Source of the DNA: JAWKRB01 sp041389885
Lineage (GTDB): Bacteria > Myxococcota_A > Polyangia > Polyangiales > Ga0077539
DNA: 64,000 nucleotides
Direction of reading: 5' to 3'
NCBI GenBank assembly: GCA_041389885.1
Contig: JAWKRB010000012.1
Location: 1-64,000, forward strand
Positions 33,541 to 44,500 of this stretch are shown here, one piece after another. The position numbers and the translations under genes are program-made. Under the pieces are notes generated by a model. The model made no database searches. It was not told the origin of the DNA and was given only the letters and a program-made list of their open reading frames with translations. The stretch's first letter is position 1. Each line of letters opens with the position of its first letter.

Positions 33541-34957
33541 GCACCACAGAGGCCCAGCGCGAGGAGCGCGCCGCGCCCTCGACGGCGTTGATCCCCGCCG
33601 CGCGGCGGCGCACGGAGGGCTCGGTGAGCACGACCCGGCACGCCTCGCGAAAGGTGCCCGCGAGGGTGCCCGCGAAGCGCGCCGCGCGCGTCGCTCTCCT
33701 CGTCGTCGTACTGCGCGGCGAGGCGCACGAGGTTCTCGAGGCCCTGCTCGACGTCGAGGGGGTCGCGCTCGGCGCCGTCGATGGGGTCGGTCGCCGCGAG
33801 CACGTCGAGCCACCGCCGCCACACGTCGAGGGAGTTCGAGCGGCTGCGTCGCACGCGCTCGCGCAGCGCGCGCATGGGCGCCGAGACCGCGTCTTGATGC
33901 ACGCCGCGGCGCCAGAGCGTGCCGAGGCCGCGCGCGAGGGCGCGGGCGGCGATGTCTCCCCGTCGCCCGCGAGGATGCGCTTCGCGAGGCGGTCCCACGA
34001 CTCCCGGCGGTCGGCGATGAGGTAGGGCGTCGCCGCGGCGAAGGCGCCGAGCACCGTGGCCTCGGCGCGGGGGTCGTCGATGCGCGCGTCGAGCTCCCCG
34101 GCCACGGCGCGCAGCCGCTCGGCGCCCTGCGACGCGAAGGCCGTCGCCGCCCGCTGGCGCAGCAGCGCCGAGTCTCCCTGGAGCCAGTCGAGCAGGGTGC
34201 CCTGCAGCGCCTCGATGCGCCCCGCGAGGCGCCCCACGGCGCGCGACGCGTGCACCCACACGAGGGCGTCGGGGTGCAGCAAGAGGGGCTGGAGCACCAG
34301 AAGCGTGCGCGACACCAGCTCGGGGTCGTCGGTGGGCACGCCGATGGCGCAGGTCTCGACGCAGCGCGCCGCGAGCACCCGGCCGCGCAGGGTGCCCCGC
34401 GCGGGCTCGCCGACGAGGGCCGCGAAGGCGTCCTTCGACCGCCAGATCCACGTGCCGAGCTCGGGGAGCTGCAGGGCGCTGGCGCCGGCCTCCCAGAAGA
34501 GGATGTCCATGCGCGCGCGGGCCTGCTGGTGCGCGGCGTTGCGGAGCCAGCGGGCGTCGCCGCCGAAGGGCGCGCAGCGCAGCGCGTCGACCAGCGGTCC
34601 TTCGAGGAGGCGGGCGCGCGCGACGGTGGCGACGAGGCCGCTGTGAAAGCCCTTCGCCGCGGCGAGGATCGAGGCGACGTCGACGTCGGTGCGCGAGCCG
34701 GTCGCGGCGGCCCACACGAGCATCGCGACGCCGTCGGGCGCCTCGAAGCCCGCGGCCAGCCGGGCGCGGCCCTCGGCGGTGCGGGTCAGCGCGGGGAGGC
34801 GCTGGTCGAGGGAGAGCGCGGCGGCGCGCACGGCGTCGGGGAGCTGCCCCTCGGACCCCTGCGCGGTGCCCTCTCGCCAGAGCGCCAGGAGCTGCTGGGT
34901 CGCGCCAGGCCGCGCGAGGTGCGCGGCGACGTGCTGGAGGTCTTGGGAGAGTTCCAT
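33541..34957 (-). pseudogene. N-terminal HEAT-like portion of the kinase gene, broken by frameshifts
   Basis: The gene start is ATG 34957 (MELSQDLQHVAAHLARPG). The region reads as helical, HEAT/armadillo-like repeats (for example LVWVHASRAVGRLAGRIEAL, ALLRQRAATAFASQGAERLR). Continuous coding needs three frame changes, near 33955 (beside a C4 run), 33685 and 33545 (beside a G5/C run). Segments recovered in other frames look native: NSLDVWRRWLDVLAATDP and QGLENLVRLAAQYDDEE. With the downstream part this would be one protein of about 1100 residues with an N-terminal scaffold and a C-terminal kinase. Assembly indels are the likely cause, but true decay is not excluded. Confidence 0.65.
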
Positions 34958-35109
34958 GCCGAGGGCGCCACGCTACCGCGCCCGCGGGCGGCGGGGTATC
35001 GCGGGAGGCGCTGGAGTCAGAATTCCTCCGGGTCGGGGAGGCGCGCGGAGCATGGGCGCGCGTGGCGCTTCACCCCCGCCGGATATCGGTGCTTCAATGC
35101 GCGCCCCGC

Positions 35110-35910
35110 ATGGACCACGACACCTCCCCCTTTCGCCCTGGCGCCCTCACCGACCGCGTGGTGGTCATCACCGGCGGCGGCACGGGCATCGGCCGCGCCA
35201 TCGCCGAAGAGATGGGCCCCCTCGGCGCGCGCCTCGCGCTCTGCGGCCGCCGCCCCGAGCCCGTCGACGAAGCCGCCAAAGCCTTGCAGGACAAGGGGAT
35301 CGACGCGCTCTCGGCCTCGGTGGACATTCGCCAGCCCGAGAGCATCGACGCGCTGCTCGACGCGGTGATGTCCCGCTGGGGACGCGTCGACGTGCTGGTG
35401 AACAACGCGGGCGGGCAGTTTCCGTCACCGGCGAAGCTGATCTCGCCGAAGGGCTTCGAGGCGGTGGTGCGCAACAACCTCCTGGGGACCTTCAACGTGA
35501 CCCACGCCGTCGCGAACCGCGCGATGCTCCCGCAGAAGTCGGGTCGGGTGATCAACGTGACGGCGAACGTCGCGCGGGGATTTCCGGGCATGGCGCACAC
35601 CGGCGCGGCGCGGGCGGGGGTCGAGAACCTCACCCGCTCCCTCGCCGTCGAGTGGGCCCGCGAGGGGATCACCGTGAACGCCGTCGCGCCCGGCACGATC
35701 CGCTCGTCGGGCACCGACCGCTACCCCCCGGAGCTGCTCGAGAAGGCCGAGCGGGTCACCCCGCTGGGGCGCCTCGGCACGCCCGAAGAGGTCGCGCACC
35801 TGGTGACCTTCCTCGCGCTGGACGCGAGCGCGTACGTCACGGGTCAGGTGTTCTACCTCGACGGCGGCGCGTCGCTCTGGGGCGACATCTGGGAGTACGA
35901 CGCGGGCTGA
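35110..35910 (+). CDS. Short-chain dehydrogenase, trans-2-enoyl-CoA reductase (PECR)-like
   Basis: 266 residues from ATG 35110. Classical SDR fold: VVVITGGGTGIGRAIAEEMG, LVNNAGGQFPSPAKLI, NNLLGTFNVTHAV and a C-terminal VTGQVFYLDGGASLWG. The usual Tyr-x-x-x-Lys is replaced: the segment reads MAHTGAARAGVENLTRSLAVEWA, as in peroxisomal trans-2-enoyl-CoA reductase and 2,4-dienoyl-CoA reductase relatives. It therefore probably reduces enoyl-CoA substrates with NADPH rather than oxidising alcohols. It stands alone, convergent with the deacetylase gene. Confidence 0.88.
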   Translation: MDHDTSPFRPGALTDRVVVITGGGTGIGRAIAEEMGPLGARLALCGRRPEPVDEAAKALQDKGIDALSASVDIRQPESIDALLDAVMSRWGRVDVLVNNAGGQFPSPAKLISPKGFEAVVRNNLLGTFNVTHAVANRAMLPQKSGRVINVTANVARGFPGMAHTGAARAGVENLTRSLAVEWAREGITVNAVAPGTIRSSGTDRYPPELLEKAERVTPLGRLGTPEEVAHLVTFLALDASAYVTGQVFYLDGGASLWGDIWEYDAG

Positions 35911-35914
35911 GCGC

Positions 35915-36934
35915 TCAGCGGCAGGTGAGCACGGAGTTGTGCATCCAGCGCGGCGAGGCGTCGGTGCCGAACTCCGTTCCGTCGACGGTGTAGCGCACGG
36001 AGAGCCAGCCGTTGGACTCGGCGCGCGCGGTGACCCTCGCGCCGCGGTTGAGCGTGGCGACGATGTCGCCGCCGGGCGCGCTGCGCACGTTCGCCGTGGC
36101 GGAGCTCACGGTGCAGTCGGTGGCCGTCGGCGTCGTGGTCATCGCCGGCGCGGGCGGGGGCGCGGGCGTGGTGGGCAGCGCCGCGAAGCTGAACCCCAGG
36201 CCCTCGAGGCGCGTGAGGATCGTGTCGAGGTTGCGCGCGGTGATCCCCTGGATGTCGTGGAACAGAATCACCCCGCCGCCGCGGCGCTGCGCCTCGCTGA
36301 CCACCCAGCCCACGAAGTCGGCGCGGTAGGCCGTCGACGCGCGATCGCAGCGCCCGCCGCCGCCGCCGAAGCACCAGTCGAGGGTGTCGATGTCCCAGCC
36401 GATGCCGCCGTGCGAGTAGCCGTTGGCGCGGAGGACCGTCTCCTTGTCGGAGGTGCCCGCGCCGTAGGGGTAGCGAAAGAGCCGCGGGACCTCGCGGCCG
36501 ATCACCTCGTCGAGGAGCGTCGCCTGCCGCGGGACCCAGCTGCGAAACTGCGCCGCCGTCGCGATCACGTGGCTCCACTGGTGGCTCGCGACGACGTGCC
36601 CGCGCATGTCGAGGTCGCGCAGGATCGCCTCGTTGCCCGCGACGTTCGCGCCCGTCACGAAGAAGGTCGCCGGCGCGTCGTGCGCCCGCAGCGTCGCGAG
36701 GATGCGCGGGGTGTACGCCGCCGACGGGCCGTCGTCGAAGGTCAGGTAGAGCTTGTGGTCGCGGTCGAGGTTCAGCGAGCTCGGCACGCGCACCCCGATG
36801 GAGCCCGCCTCGCCCACGCTCACGCTGTCGCCCGAGGGGTCGTCGTCGCGCTGCGCGAAGTCTTCGACGCTCTCCACCATGCAGCCCGAGGAGAGCAGCG
36901 TGGCGACCAGGGTGACGACGCGAGAAAGACGCAT
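35915..36934 (-). CDS. Polysaccharide deacetylase lipoprotein with SH3-like domain
   Basis: About 339 residues from ATG 36934 (GGAG 7 bases upstream), with signal and lipobox MRLSRVVTLVATLLSSGC. The NodB domain spans about residues 60-250: LTFDDGPSAAYTP (motif 1, catalytic and metal Asp), HVVASHQWSHV (metal His pair), LFRYPYGAGTSDKE, GWDIDTLDWCFGG and VILFHDIQGI. An Ala/Pro/Thr linker leads to a 65-residue bacterial SH3 domain (ANVRSAPGGDIVATLNRGARV). It is predicted to deacetylate peptidoglycan or chitin-like polymers at the cell surface, with the SH3 domain giving wall binding. Confidence 0.9.
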   Translation of the reverse strand: MRLSRVVTLVATLLSSGCMVESVEDFAQRDDDPSGDSVSVGEAGSIGVRVPSSLNLDRDHKLYLTFDDGPSAAYTPRILATLRAHDAPATFFVTGANVAGNEAILRDLDMRGHVVASHQWSHVIATAAQFRSWVPRQATLLDEVIGREVPRLFRYPYGAGTSDKETVLRANGYSHGGIGWDIDTLDWCFGGGGGRCDRASTAYRADFVGWVVSEAQRRGGGVILFHDIQGITARNLDTILTRLEGLGFSFAALPTTPAPPPAPAMTTTPTATDCTVSSATANVRSAPGGDIVATLNRGARVTARAESNGWLSVRYTVDGTEFGTDASPRWMHNSVLTCR

Positions 36935-37037
36935 GGGCGAACTCCACTCAACCCGCCGCGCGACGCGCGCGTCCAGGGATGTAGGTGCAGCACCTACCAC
37001 GACCCCGAGGGCCTTGAAAGGACCCTCGGGGCTCCGA

Positions 37038-38735
37038 TCACACCGTCGCGCCCTCGGCCCCGCGGATCATCTCCGCCGCGACCTCGCGGGTTCGCTCGGT
37101 GATGCGAATGCCCCCGAGCATCCTCGCGATCTCTTCGAGGCGCGCGGGCTCGTCGAGCTCGGTGATGCTCGACGCGGTGCGGTCGCCCGCCTCGAGCTTG
37201 CGCACGACCAGGTGCCGGTCGCCGTAGGCCGCGATCTGCGGCAGGTGCGTGATGCACAGCACCTGGTTGCGCCGGGCGACCTCCTTGATCTTCTGCCCGA
37301 TGACCTCAGCCACCGCGCCGCCGACGCCGGCGTCGACCTCGTCGAAGACGTAGAAGGTCTCGTTCGCGACGTCGGTGAGCACGCGCTTGATCGCGAGCAG
37401 CGCGCGGGAGAGCTCACCGCCCGACGCGATGCGCCGCAAGGGCCTGGGCTCTTCGCCGCGGTTCGGCGCGATGAGGAACTCCACCCGGTCGATGCCCGAG
37501 GGCAGCAGCCGCGCGCCGTCGACGTTGAGCTCGGCGCTCGCGGGCGAGGTGTGCGCGACGTCGACCACCACCCGCGCGCCGCCCATGCTCAGCGACGCGA
37601 GCTCGCGGGAGATCGACTCGCCCAGGCGACCCGCCGCCTCGCGCCGCGCCGCCGAGAGCGCGCGGGCCTCGCGCGCCGCGAGCTGCGCGCCTCGACCGCG
37701 GCCTCGAGCGACGCCGCCGCGCCTCGCCCTGCTCGATGTTCGCCAGCTGCTCCTTCGCACGAGCGCGAAACGCGAGGATCTCTTCGACGGTGGAGCCGTA
37801 CCTTGAGCCGGTTGAGCCTCTGGGCTGGTCTTCGACCTCGGCGAGGCCTCGGGGTCGGCGCGCACGCCGCGGGCGTAGCGACCGAGCTCGCGCGCGGCCT
37901 CTTGCACGAGCGTGTGCGCCTGCGCCACGAGGTCGAGGGGGCCCTGCAGCGCGGGGTCGAAGGCCACGAGGCGCTGCAGCGAGTCGCGCGCCGCCGACAG
38001 CTCATCGAGCACCGCCCCGTCGCGGGCGTAGAGCGCGTCTTCGGCCGCGGCGCTGCCCTCGGCGAGGCGCGCGGCGTGGCGGAGCCGGTCGCGGGTGATG
38101 CCCCACTGCTCCTCGACGCCGGGCGCGAGGGAGCTCGTCGATCTCTTTGAGCTGGTAGCGCAGCAGGTCTTCGCGGTCGGCGCGCTGCCGGATGTCTTGC
38201 AGCACGCGCTCGAGGGCCGCGGTGGCCTCGGCGAAGGCTACGTGCGCCGACGACATCGCCGCGCGCTGGGGCTCGAGGCGCGCAGAGGCGTCGAGGAGCG
38301 CGAGGTGGTGCGCGGGGTCGGTGAGGGTCTGCTGGTCGTGCTGCGAGGTCACGTCGGCGAGGCCCGCGGTGAGCGACGCGAGCTGCGCGAGGAGACCATG
38401 CGCCCGTTGAGGTACGCGCGAGAGCGGCCGCCGGTGCGCTCGTTGCCCACGATGCGCCGCACCACGGCTCATCCTCCCAGGCGATGCGGCGTCTTCGAAG
38501 CGGAGCTTCGCGGGTCGTCGCCGCGGGCCGAGAACACCGCGGTGACCTCGGCCTCGCGGGCGCCGGTGCGCACCACGTCGGTGGCGGATGTGCGCGCGCC
38601 AGCACCATGGTGAGCGCGTCGACGAGGATCGGCTTCCCCGCCCCGTCTCCCCGGTGACGACGTTGAGACCCGGGCCAAACGCGACGCGACCTCGTGGATG
38701 ATCGCGAGATCTCGTACCTGCAGGGACAGCAGCAT
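37038..38735 (-). pseudogene. recN: DNA repair protein RecN, multiply frameshifted
   Basis: An SMC-like ATPase of DNA double-strand-break repair. Recognisable pieces occur in all three minus frames: MLLSLQVRDLAIIHEV (start, 38735), GPGLNVVTGETG (Walker A), VVRTGAREAEVTAVFSARGD, LADVTSQHDQQTLTDPAHHL and, in one frame from about 37650 to the stop at 37038, IASGGELSRALLAIKRVL (ABC signature), YVFDEVDAGVGG (Walker B) and ITHLPQIAAYGDRHLVV. At least six frame changes are needed between about 37680 and 38690. A complete recN is expected in such a genome, so these are probably uncorrected indels in the sequence. Confidence 0.85.
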
Positions 38736-39053
38736 GGGGGTGATTACCCAGGGCGTAGCGCCTGCGCCCCCCGACGGTCAATCTCCCGACGCGCCATCGG
38801 GGACGTTGGCTGTCCACCCCCGCGCGCGGGGCGATTTCCGGAGGTCACGCGCGCTCCGCGGCGAGGGGAATTCCGACCGGGGTGAGAGGGCGTGGAGGGG
38901 GATCGGCGCGGGTCTGAGTGGTGCTCCGCAGGGCGCTCGCTCGCCGAGGTGCGCTGCACGATCGCGCGGGAGGCCGAGGGGAGAGACGGACAGACGGGGC
39001 TCGTCTCCGCCCGACGCGCGCGAGGGCGTCGTCCGGGCGGAGATCGGAAGGGA
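38736..39053. other. Intergenic, nothing recognised
   Basis: About 320 bp between the recN start and the end of the MopE-like gene. Open frames cross it, but none has a family match, a credible start or a ribosome site. No repeat, RNA or terminator was seen. It presumably contains the recN promoter. Confidence 0.5.
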
Positions 39054-41308
39054 TCAGGGGATCTGGAAGCGCATGTTGTAACGCATGCGGCGCTCTGAAC
39101 GAGCCCGTCGGAGAACGCAGGCCGACCGCGCGGGGTCGCGAGGCCGGACAGCCGCGAGCCGCGCTGCAGGGTGTCGAGGGCGCCGATGTTGGCGCCAGCG
39201 ATGATCGGGATCACGCCGCGGCAGTCGACGCGGCGCCCGAGCCGTCGTCATTTACTGACCGACCCTGAGCGCGCCGGTCTGCGCGCTGCGGACGTACATC
39301 ACCGGGTCGAAGTTGGCGGTGCTGCTCGGGTCGGGCGACGGATGAAGAACGCGCCGGGGTCGCCGCGGCAGGTGCTGAAGAGCTGGGTCTGCCCCGTCGC
39401 GCCGCAGGTGAGGAACCACGAGACGTTCTCGGTGCTGGAGGAGCCGCCGCAGGTGCCCGCCGCGGCGCTCGCGCCCGTGGGGAGGGTCGCAGTGCCGGTG
39501 TTGCCCGTGCCGCTGAGGCGCGCGTTGGTGAAGGAGCGGTGATGTCCGAGCGGACGTACTGCAGCCGCAGGGTGAACGCGCCGGCGCCGCAGCCGCCGAC
39601 GGCCACGTAGTAGGTGCCCGCCGCGAGGACGCCCGCGGTGCGCGACTGCAGGCCGCTGGTGAAGCGCCGCGGTGCCGCAGCCCGCGTCGTCATTGCAGAG
39701 GCCCGCCGAGGCGAAGCCGGTGCCCGCCTGCCCAGGAGCGCGGTGCCCGAGGAGTTCGTGAGGTAGAGCGAGGTGTCGTACCGGAGCCCGCGGTGTCGAG
39801 GTACACGAGGCCCGCGGCGGGGTCGTGAAGCGGTACCAGACGTTGCCGCCCGAGGTGCAGCCGCACGGCACGGTGGGGGCCGTCGTTCGTCGCGTTGGTG
39901 GTGTTGCCGGTGACCGTGACTCCCACGCGGTGTTCAGCGTGATCACGATGGCGCTCGTGCGGTTGTCGTTGGTGGGGCAGCAGACGCCCGCGTTGCAACG
40001 CGTGCCGGTGCCGCAGGCGTTGCCGCAGGAGCCGCAGTTCGCGTTGTCGGTCTGGAAGGTCGTGAGCGCGACACCAACGGCGCCGCAGCTCGTGGTGCCC
40101 GCGCCGCAGAGCGAGTTGCAGACGCCCGCGCTGCAGGTGGCGGGCGCGAGTGCAGCGGGTGCCGCAGCGCCAGTTCGCGATGTCGGTGCTGGTGTTCACG
40201 CAGGCGCTGCCGCAGAGCGTCTGGCCCCGGGGGCAGGCGCACACGCCGGCGGTGCAGGTCTGCGCCAGGGGCAGCGAGTGCCACACATGCCGCAGTTGGC
40301 CTCGTCGGTGCCGGGTGTCGACACGCGCCGCCGCAGGCTACGGCCCGTCGAACAGGCGCAGCGGCAAGCCTGGCAGGTCTGTCCGTTCGTGCAGGCGGTG
40401 CCGCAGGCGCCGCGGTTGGCGTTGTCGCTCTGCACGTCGAGGCGGGTCGGCATGCCGTTGACCATGCAGGTCAGCCGGGGGGCCACGCAGGTCGAGCGGC
40501 ACATGCCGCCCATGCAGGCCTCGCCGACGCCGCACACCGTGCCGCAGGCGCCGCAGTTGGAGTTGTCGACCGCGGCGTCGACGCAGGTCGACACGCCCAT
40601 GGTCGTGCAGCGGGTCTGCCCCGAGGGGCACGCCGGCGGCTGGCACACGCCCATGCCGCAGGTGTCGCCCGTGGCGCAGGCGGTGCCGCAGGCGCCGCAG
40701 TTCGCGGTGTTGGTCTGGGTGTCGACGCAGGTCGGCGTCGGCGCCATCGGGGTGCAGTCGGTCTGACCGGCGGGGCACATGCGCGGGTCGGCGCAGGCGC
40801 CGCCGTTGCAGACCTGGCCCGCGCCGCACACGTTGCCGCAGCCGCCGCAGTGGCTCACGTCGGTCATGGTGTTGACGCAGCCGCCGCCGCAGGAGGTCTC
40901 GCCCGACATGCAGGTGACCGTCGGGGTGCAGACGCCGGCGCGGCAGGTCTCGGTGCCGCCGCAGGCGCGGTCGCACACGCCGCAGTGGGTGTTGCTGGTC
41001 TGCGGGTCGACGCAGCCGCCGCCACAGAGGATCTCGCCGGTCTGACAGGTCGGGGGCACGTCCTTGGGAGGCGTGACGACGTCCTCCATCGGCGTGACGA
41101 CGTCCTGGCCCGGCGTGACCACGTCTTCCATCGGCGTGACGACGTCCTGGCCCGGCGTGACGACGTCCTGGCCCGGCGTGACGATGTCCTCGGGCGTGAC
41201 GACGTCCTGCGCGACGCCGGAGTCTTCTTCGACGGTGGGGGTGGAGCTGCCGCAGGCCGCGAGGCCTGAGATGACGAACGCGAGGAACGGTTTGTGTAGC
41301 TGCTTCAT
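39054..41308 (-). pseudogene. MopE-like Cys-rich lipoprotein with PPC-like end, multiply frameshifted
   Basis: The gene starts at ATG 41308 with the signal MKQLHKPFLAFVISGLAAC (lipobox LAAC). Then come seven VTPxxDV stalk units and a series of Cys-rich repeats (CGGGCVDPQTSNTHCGVC, CVDTQTNTANCGACGTAC and so on) typical of MopE-like surface proteins. The frame is clean to about 40350. Beyond that the coding hops frames several times: CPRGQTLCGSACVNTSTDIAN, GVLAAGTYYVAVGGCGAG, FDPVMYVRSAQTGAL and a last YNMRFQIP before the TGA at 39054. The end resembles two pre-peptidase C-terminal (PPC) beta-sandwich domains. Indels in the assembly are the simplest explanation. Confidence 0.7.
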
Positions 41309-41544
41309 GAAGACTCCAAGAGCGACCGCGGCGTTGTCACGTCTGCCCAGCATGGGAAGTGCCCCGCGACCGAATTGCCGCAACGATCCAGCCGCGGCTA
41401 TCACTCTCTCAGGGAATCTGCAAACCTGCACCGTACCCCGCCGACCCGCTCCCCCTGAAGCGACGGCGCGAGCCAGGGTCGAGCCTGTCGCCGGGGTTGG
41501 GCCTGGCGAGGGGTGTGGTCGTGTCGGCAACACTCCATGACGCT

Positions 41545-41577
41545 GAACCCTTCAAGTCCCCTGTGGAAAGGTACTAG
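41545..41577. repeat. Solo end of the CTAG palindromic element
   Basis: GAACCCTTCAAGTCCCCTGT followed by GGAAAGGTACTAG matches the right end of the element at 31601-31633 with a few differences. Its CTAG again provides the TAG stop of the minus-strand gene. No matching inverted partner was found within about 1.5 kb to the left. Confidence 0.65.
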
Positions 41578-44500
41578 GCCGTAACCCGCCCCTGAAACCG
41601 CAGCCGTTGGAGCGCCCCTTCGACATCGGCCGGGGTCACGGGACGAAAGCGCAGCGGCGCCGCGGACATCGCCGACGGGTCGAAGTCCATGCCCCGCACA
41701 CGGACCCCCTTCTCGGCGAGGGCGCGAGCGAGCCACGCGATGCGCTCGGCGTCGGTGGTGTCGTCGAAGGCCGCGCCGGCCTCGGCGACGAGGTCGACCA
41801 CGTGCTCGTCGACGCGCTGCCGATCGAGCTCCGCGGAGGCGGCGCCGACGATCATCGGCACGAGGAGCGAGGCCTCGCGCAGCGGGAGGTACACCCCGTG
41901 CGTGGTGCTCGCGACGAGCTTGAACACGTCCTCGGCGCCCTTGAACGAGCGCAGCCCGGGCAGGCACCCGACGGCGTACACCGCCACGCCCATCTCGCGG
42001 CACGACTCGGCCTGGGTGAACCAGTGGTGGCCGCAGGGGCAGCCGTCGGGAAAGGCGTCTCCCGAGGGCACGACGCCGTGCGGCGGCGCGTCGCCGAACC
42101 ACACCACCGCGCGCGCCGCGCTGGGGCGCCACTCGAGGCGCACGAGGTCGTAGAGCCCGTCGGTGACGCTCTCGGGGCCGTCGCCCCCCCCTGACGCCGT
42201 GAGGCGCTCCACCGCGCGGCGCACCGTCTCGATGTCGTCGGTGAGGGGGAGCACCTTGCTGGCGTAGGTGTTGTCCTGCGGGGGATGGTCGCGGTAGCTC
42301 ACGACGCCGAGGCGGAGCATGCGGCAGAGAGGCGAGGCCTTGAGCTCCTCGACCAGCGCGAGGAGGTGCTCGCGCACCTGCGCGATGTACGACCCCATCG
42401 AGCCTGTCTCATCGACCAGGAACACCAGGTCGAGCTCGCCCCGGTTGCGCGCGCGAAACCACTCGAGCTCCTCGGGGGCGTAGGGCTCCGAGGTCACGAA
42501 GCCCTTCGCGGCGAGCGGCCCCGGCCTCAGGTCGGCGCCGCACTTGACGCAGTAGCGCACCGAGAGATCACCCGGGGTCGCGCAGTGTTTGCACACGACG
42601 ATCTCGAGCGCGGGAGGCGAGAGGCGCGGCGGGGACGGCGGCGGAAACATCGGCAGGTTCGGCGGCGGAGAGATCGGCGGCTCCGGCGGTCGAGGCATCG
42701 GCAGGTTCGGCGGCGGCGGAGCCATGAGGTTGGGCGGCGGCATGACCAGGCCCCCCGGCGGGAGCGGCGGGCTGATCTTCGCGGGCGCGATCGCCACGGG
42801 GTCGGGCTCCGGGGACCCATGGCCGACGGGCGGAGTCGGCGGGGGCGGAGGCGCCAGGCGCTCCTCCTCACGCGGGCTGAACACCTCGGCGATCTTCGAG
42901 AGGAGCCCGCCGCTGCGCTTGGCCTGGGGCACGGGCGCGGCGTAGCTCGCCATCGGGGGCGGTCCGCCCATCGCGCCGAAGCCCGGCGGCGCGGCCGCCG
43001 CGGGCGGAGGACCGAAGTCGGCCCTCCCCCCTCCCCCCGGCGCGGCGCCCGCCGGGGACATCGGGGCGGAGCTCGCCGGGAAGGGCATCGGCGCGGACCT
43101 CACGGGCGAGGGCATCGCGGGCCTGGCGGGCGCCGGTCCTCCGCGCGGAGCGGCCCCCATCGCCGGGGCGCCCACGACGCGCGCGCGCGCCGACTTCTCG
43201 AAGGACGCGCTGAGCTCCTCGTCGAGGTGCTCGGCGGGCGCGTCGCCGCCCCCCTCCGAGGCGACGGCGCCGTCGCCCCGGTCGACGGCCATCTGCGGCA
43301 CGTCGACCCGCCTCGTCGGCAGCGCGTCGAAGGTGCCCTCGGCGAGGTCGAAGCGCAGCGTGCTGTCTCCCAACGCGATCGTCGCGCCGGGCTCGAGGCG
43401 CACCCGCCGCGCCGGGGCGCCGTTCACCCGCGTCCCGTTCACCGAGTCGAGGTCCCGGAGCTCCCAGGCGTCGTCGTCGAGCACCAGCTCGAAGTGCAGC
43501 CGGCTGACCTTGCCGTCGGGGAGCACGAGGTCGGCCTCGCTCCCGCGCCCCACGGTGACCCTCGGGCGATCGATCACGATCCCGGTCATCGGGACGTTCA
43601 CGCTGGTGAGCGTGAGCCGGGTCTTTCGCACCGGCCGCTTCTTCACCGACACCTCGAGGTCCTCCGCCACGAGCGACGTGAAGGGGCCCACGAGGCTGTG
43701 CTCCAGGGCGAGCGCGAGCCCCTCAGAGCGGAGCGCCGCGGCCTCGGGCGCGCCTGAATTCGCGCGCTCGGCGAGGTCGTCGACGCGCTGCTTCGCCCAG
43801 AGCCGGGTGATCCCCGGCTTGCGCTCGGTGCGCTCGGGGAGGCCCACCTCGAGCTCCTGGCGGTAGGGCCTCCCGTCGGCCGTCGCGGCGGTGATGATCA
43901 GCTTCGTGAGCCCGCTGTGGGTGTACCGCCCGAACACCTTGAGGGCGTCGCCGCCGTGGAGGTCTGGGATCTCCCTGGGGTACACGTCCACCATCTCCGC
44001 GCCCTCCCAGTAGAGGGTCACGTTGGTGAGCACGGCGCCGCCCTCGCGCACCTTCCTCGCGAAGCGCGTGAAGGTCTCGTCGTCGGGCTCGTCGGGCAGC
44101 GCCACGTCCGACGCGCCTCCCCCCGCGCGGGCGAGCTTCTCGACGAGCCTGCGGTCCACCGCGGGGCCGAGGCCGAGCACGAAGAGCCGCGTCGACGCCC
44201 CCAGGAGCTCGGGGACCCTGCGCAGCAGCCGCCCCTCGTTGCCCACGGCGGCGTCGGTGATCAGCACCACGACGCGGGTGCGCCCCTCTCGCGCGGGGAG
44301 CTTCGACGCGCGCTCCAGCGCCTCGTCGAGCTCGGTGCCGCCGCGGGGCTTGAGGTCGGCGAGGAAGCGCTCGGCCATGGCCGTGAGCTCGGGCGAGATC
44401 ACCGCGAAGCGGGCGCCGTCTCCGTCGAAGGCCACGCGGTCGTGGTCGAAGGCCATGAGCTGCGCGCCGTCGCCCGCCCCGAGTCCGTCGAGGAGCGCGC

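Noticed and set aside
38744..39214. A 156-codon minus-strand open frame upstream of recN
   Set aside because: Only its first residues (IPIIAGANIGALDTLQRGS) look protein-like, and these belong to the frameshifted end of the MopE-like gene; the remainder is Arg/Pro/Ser low-complexity.
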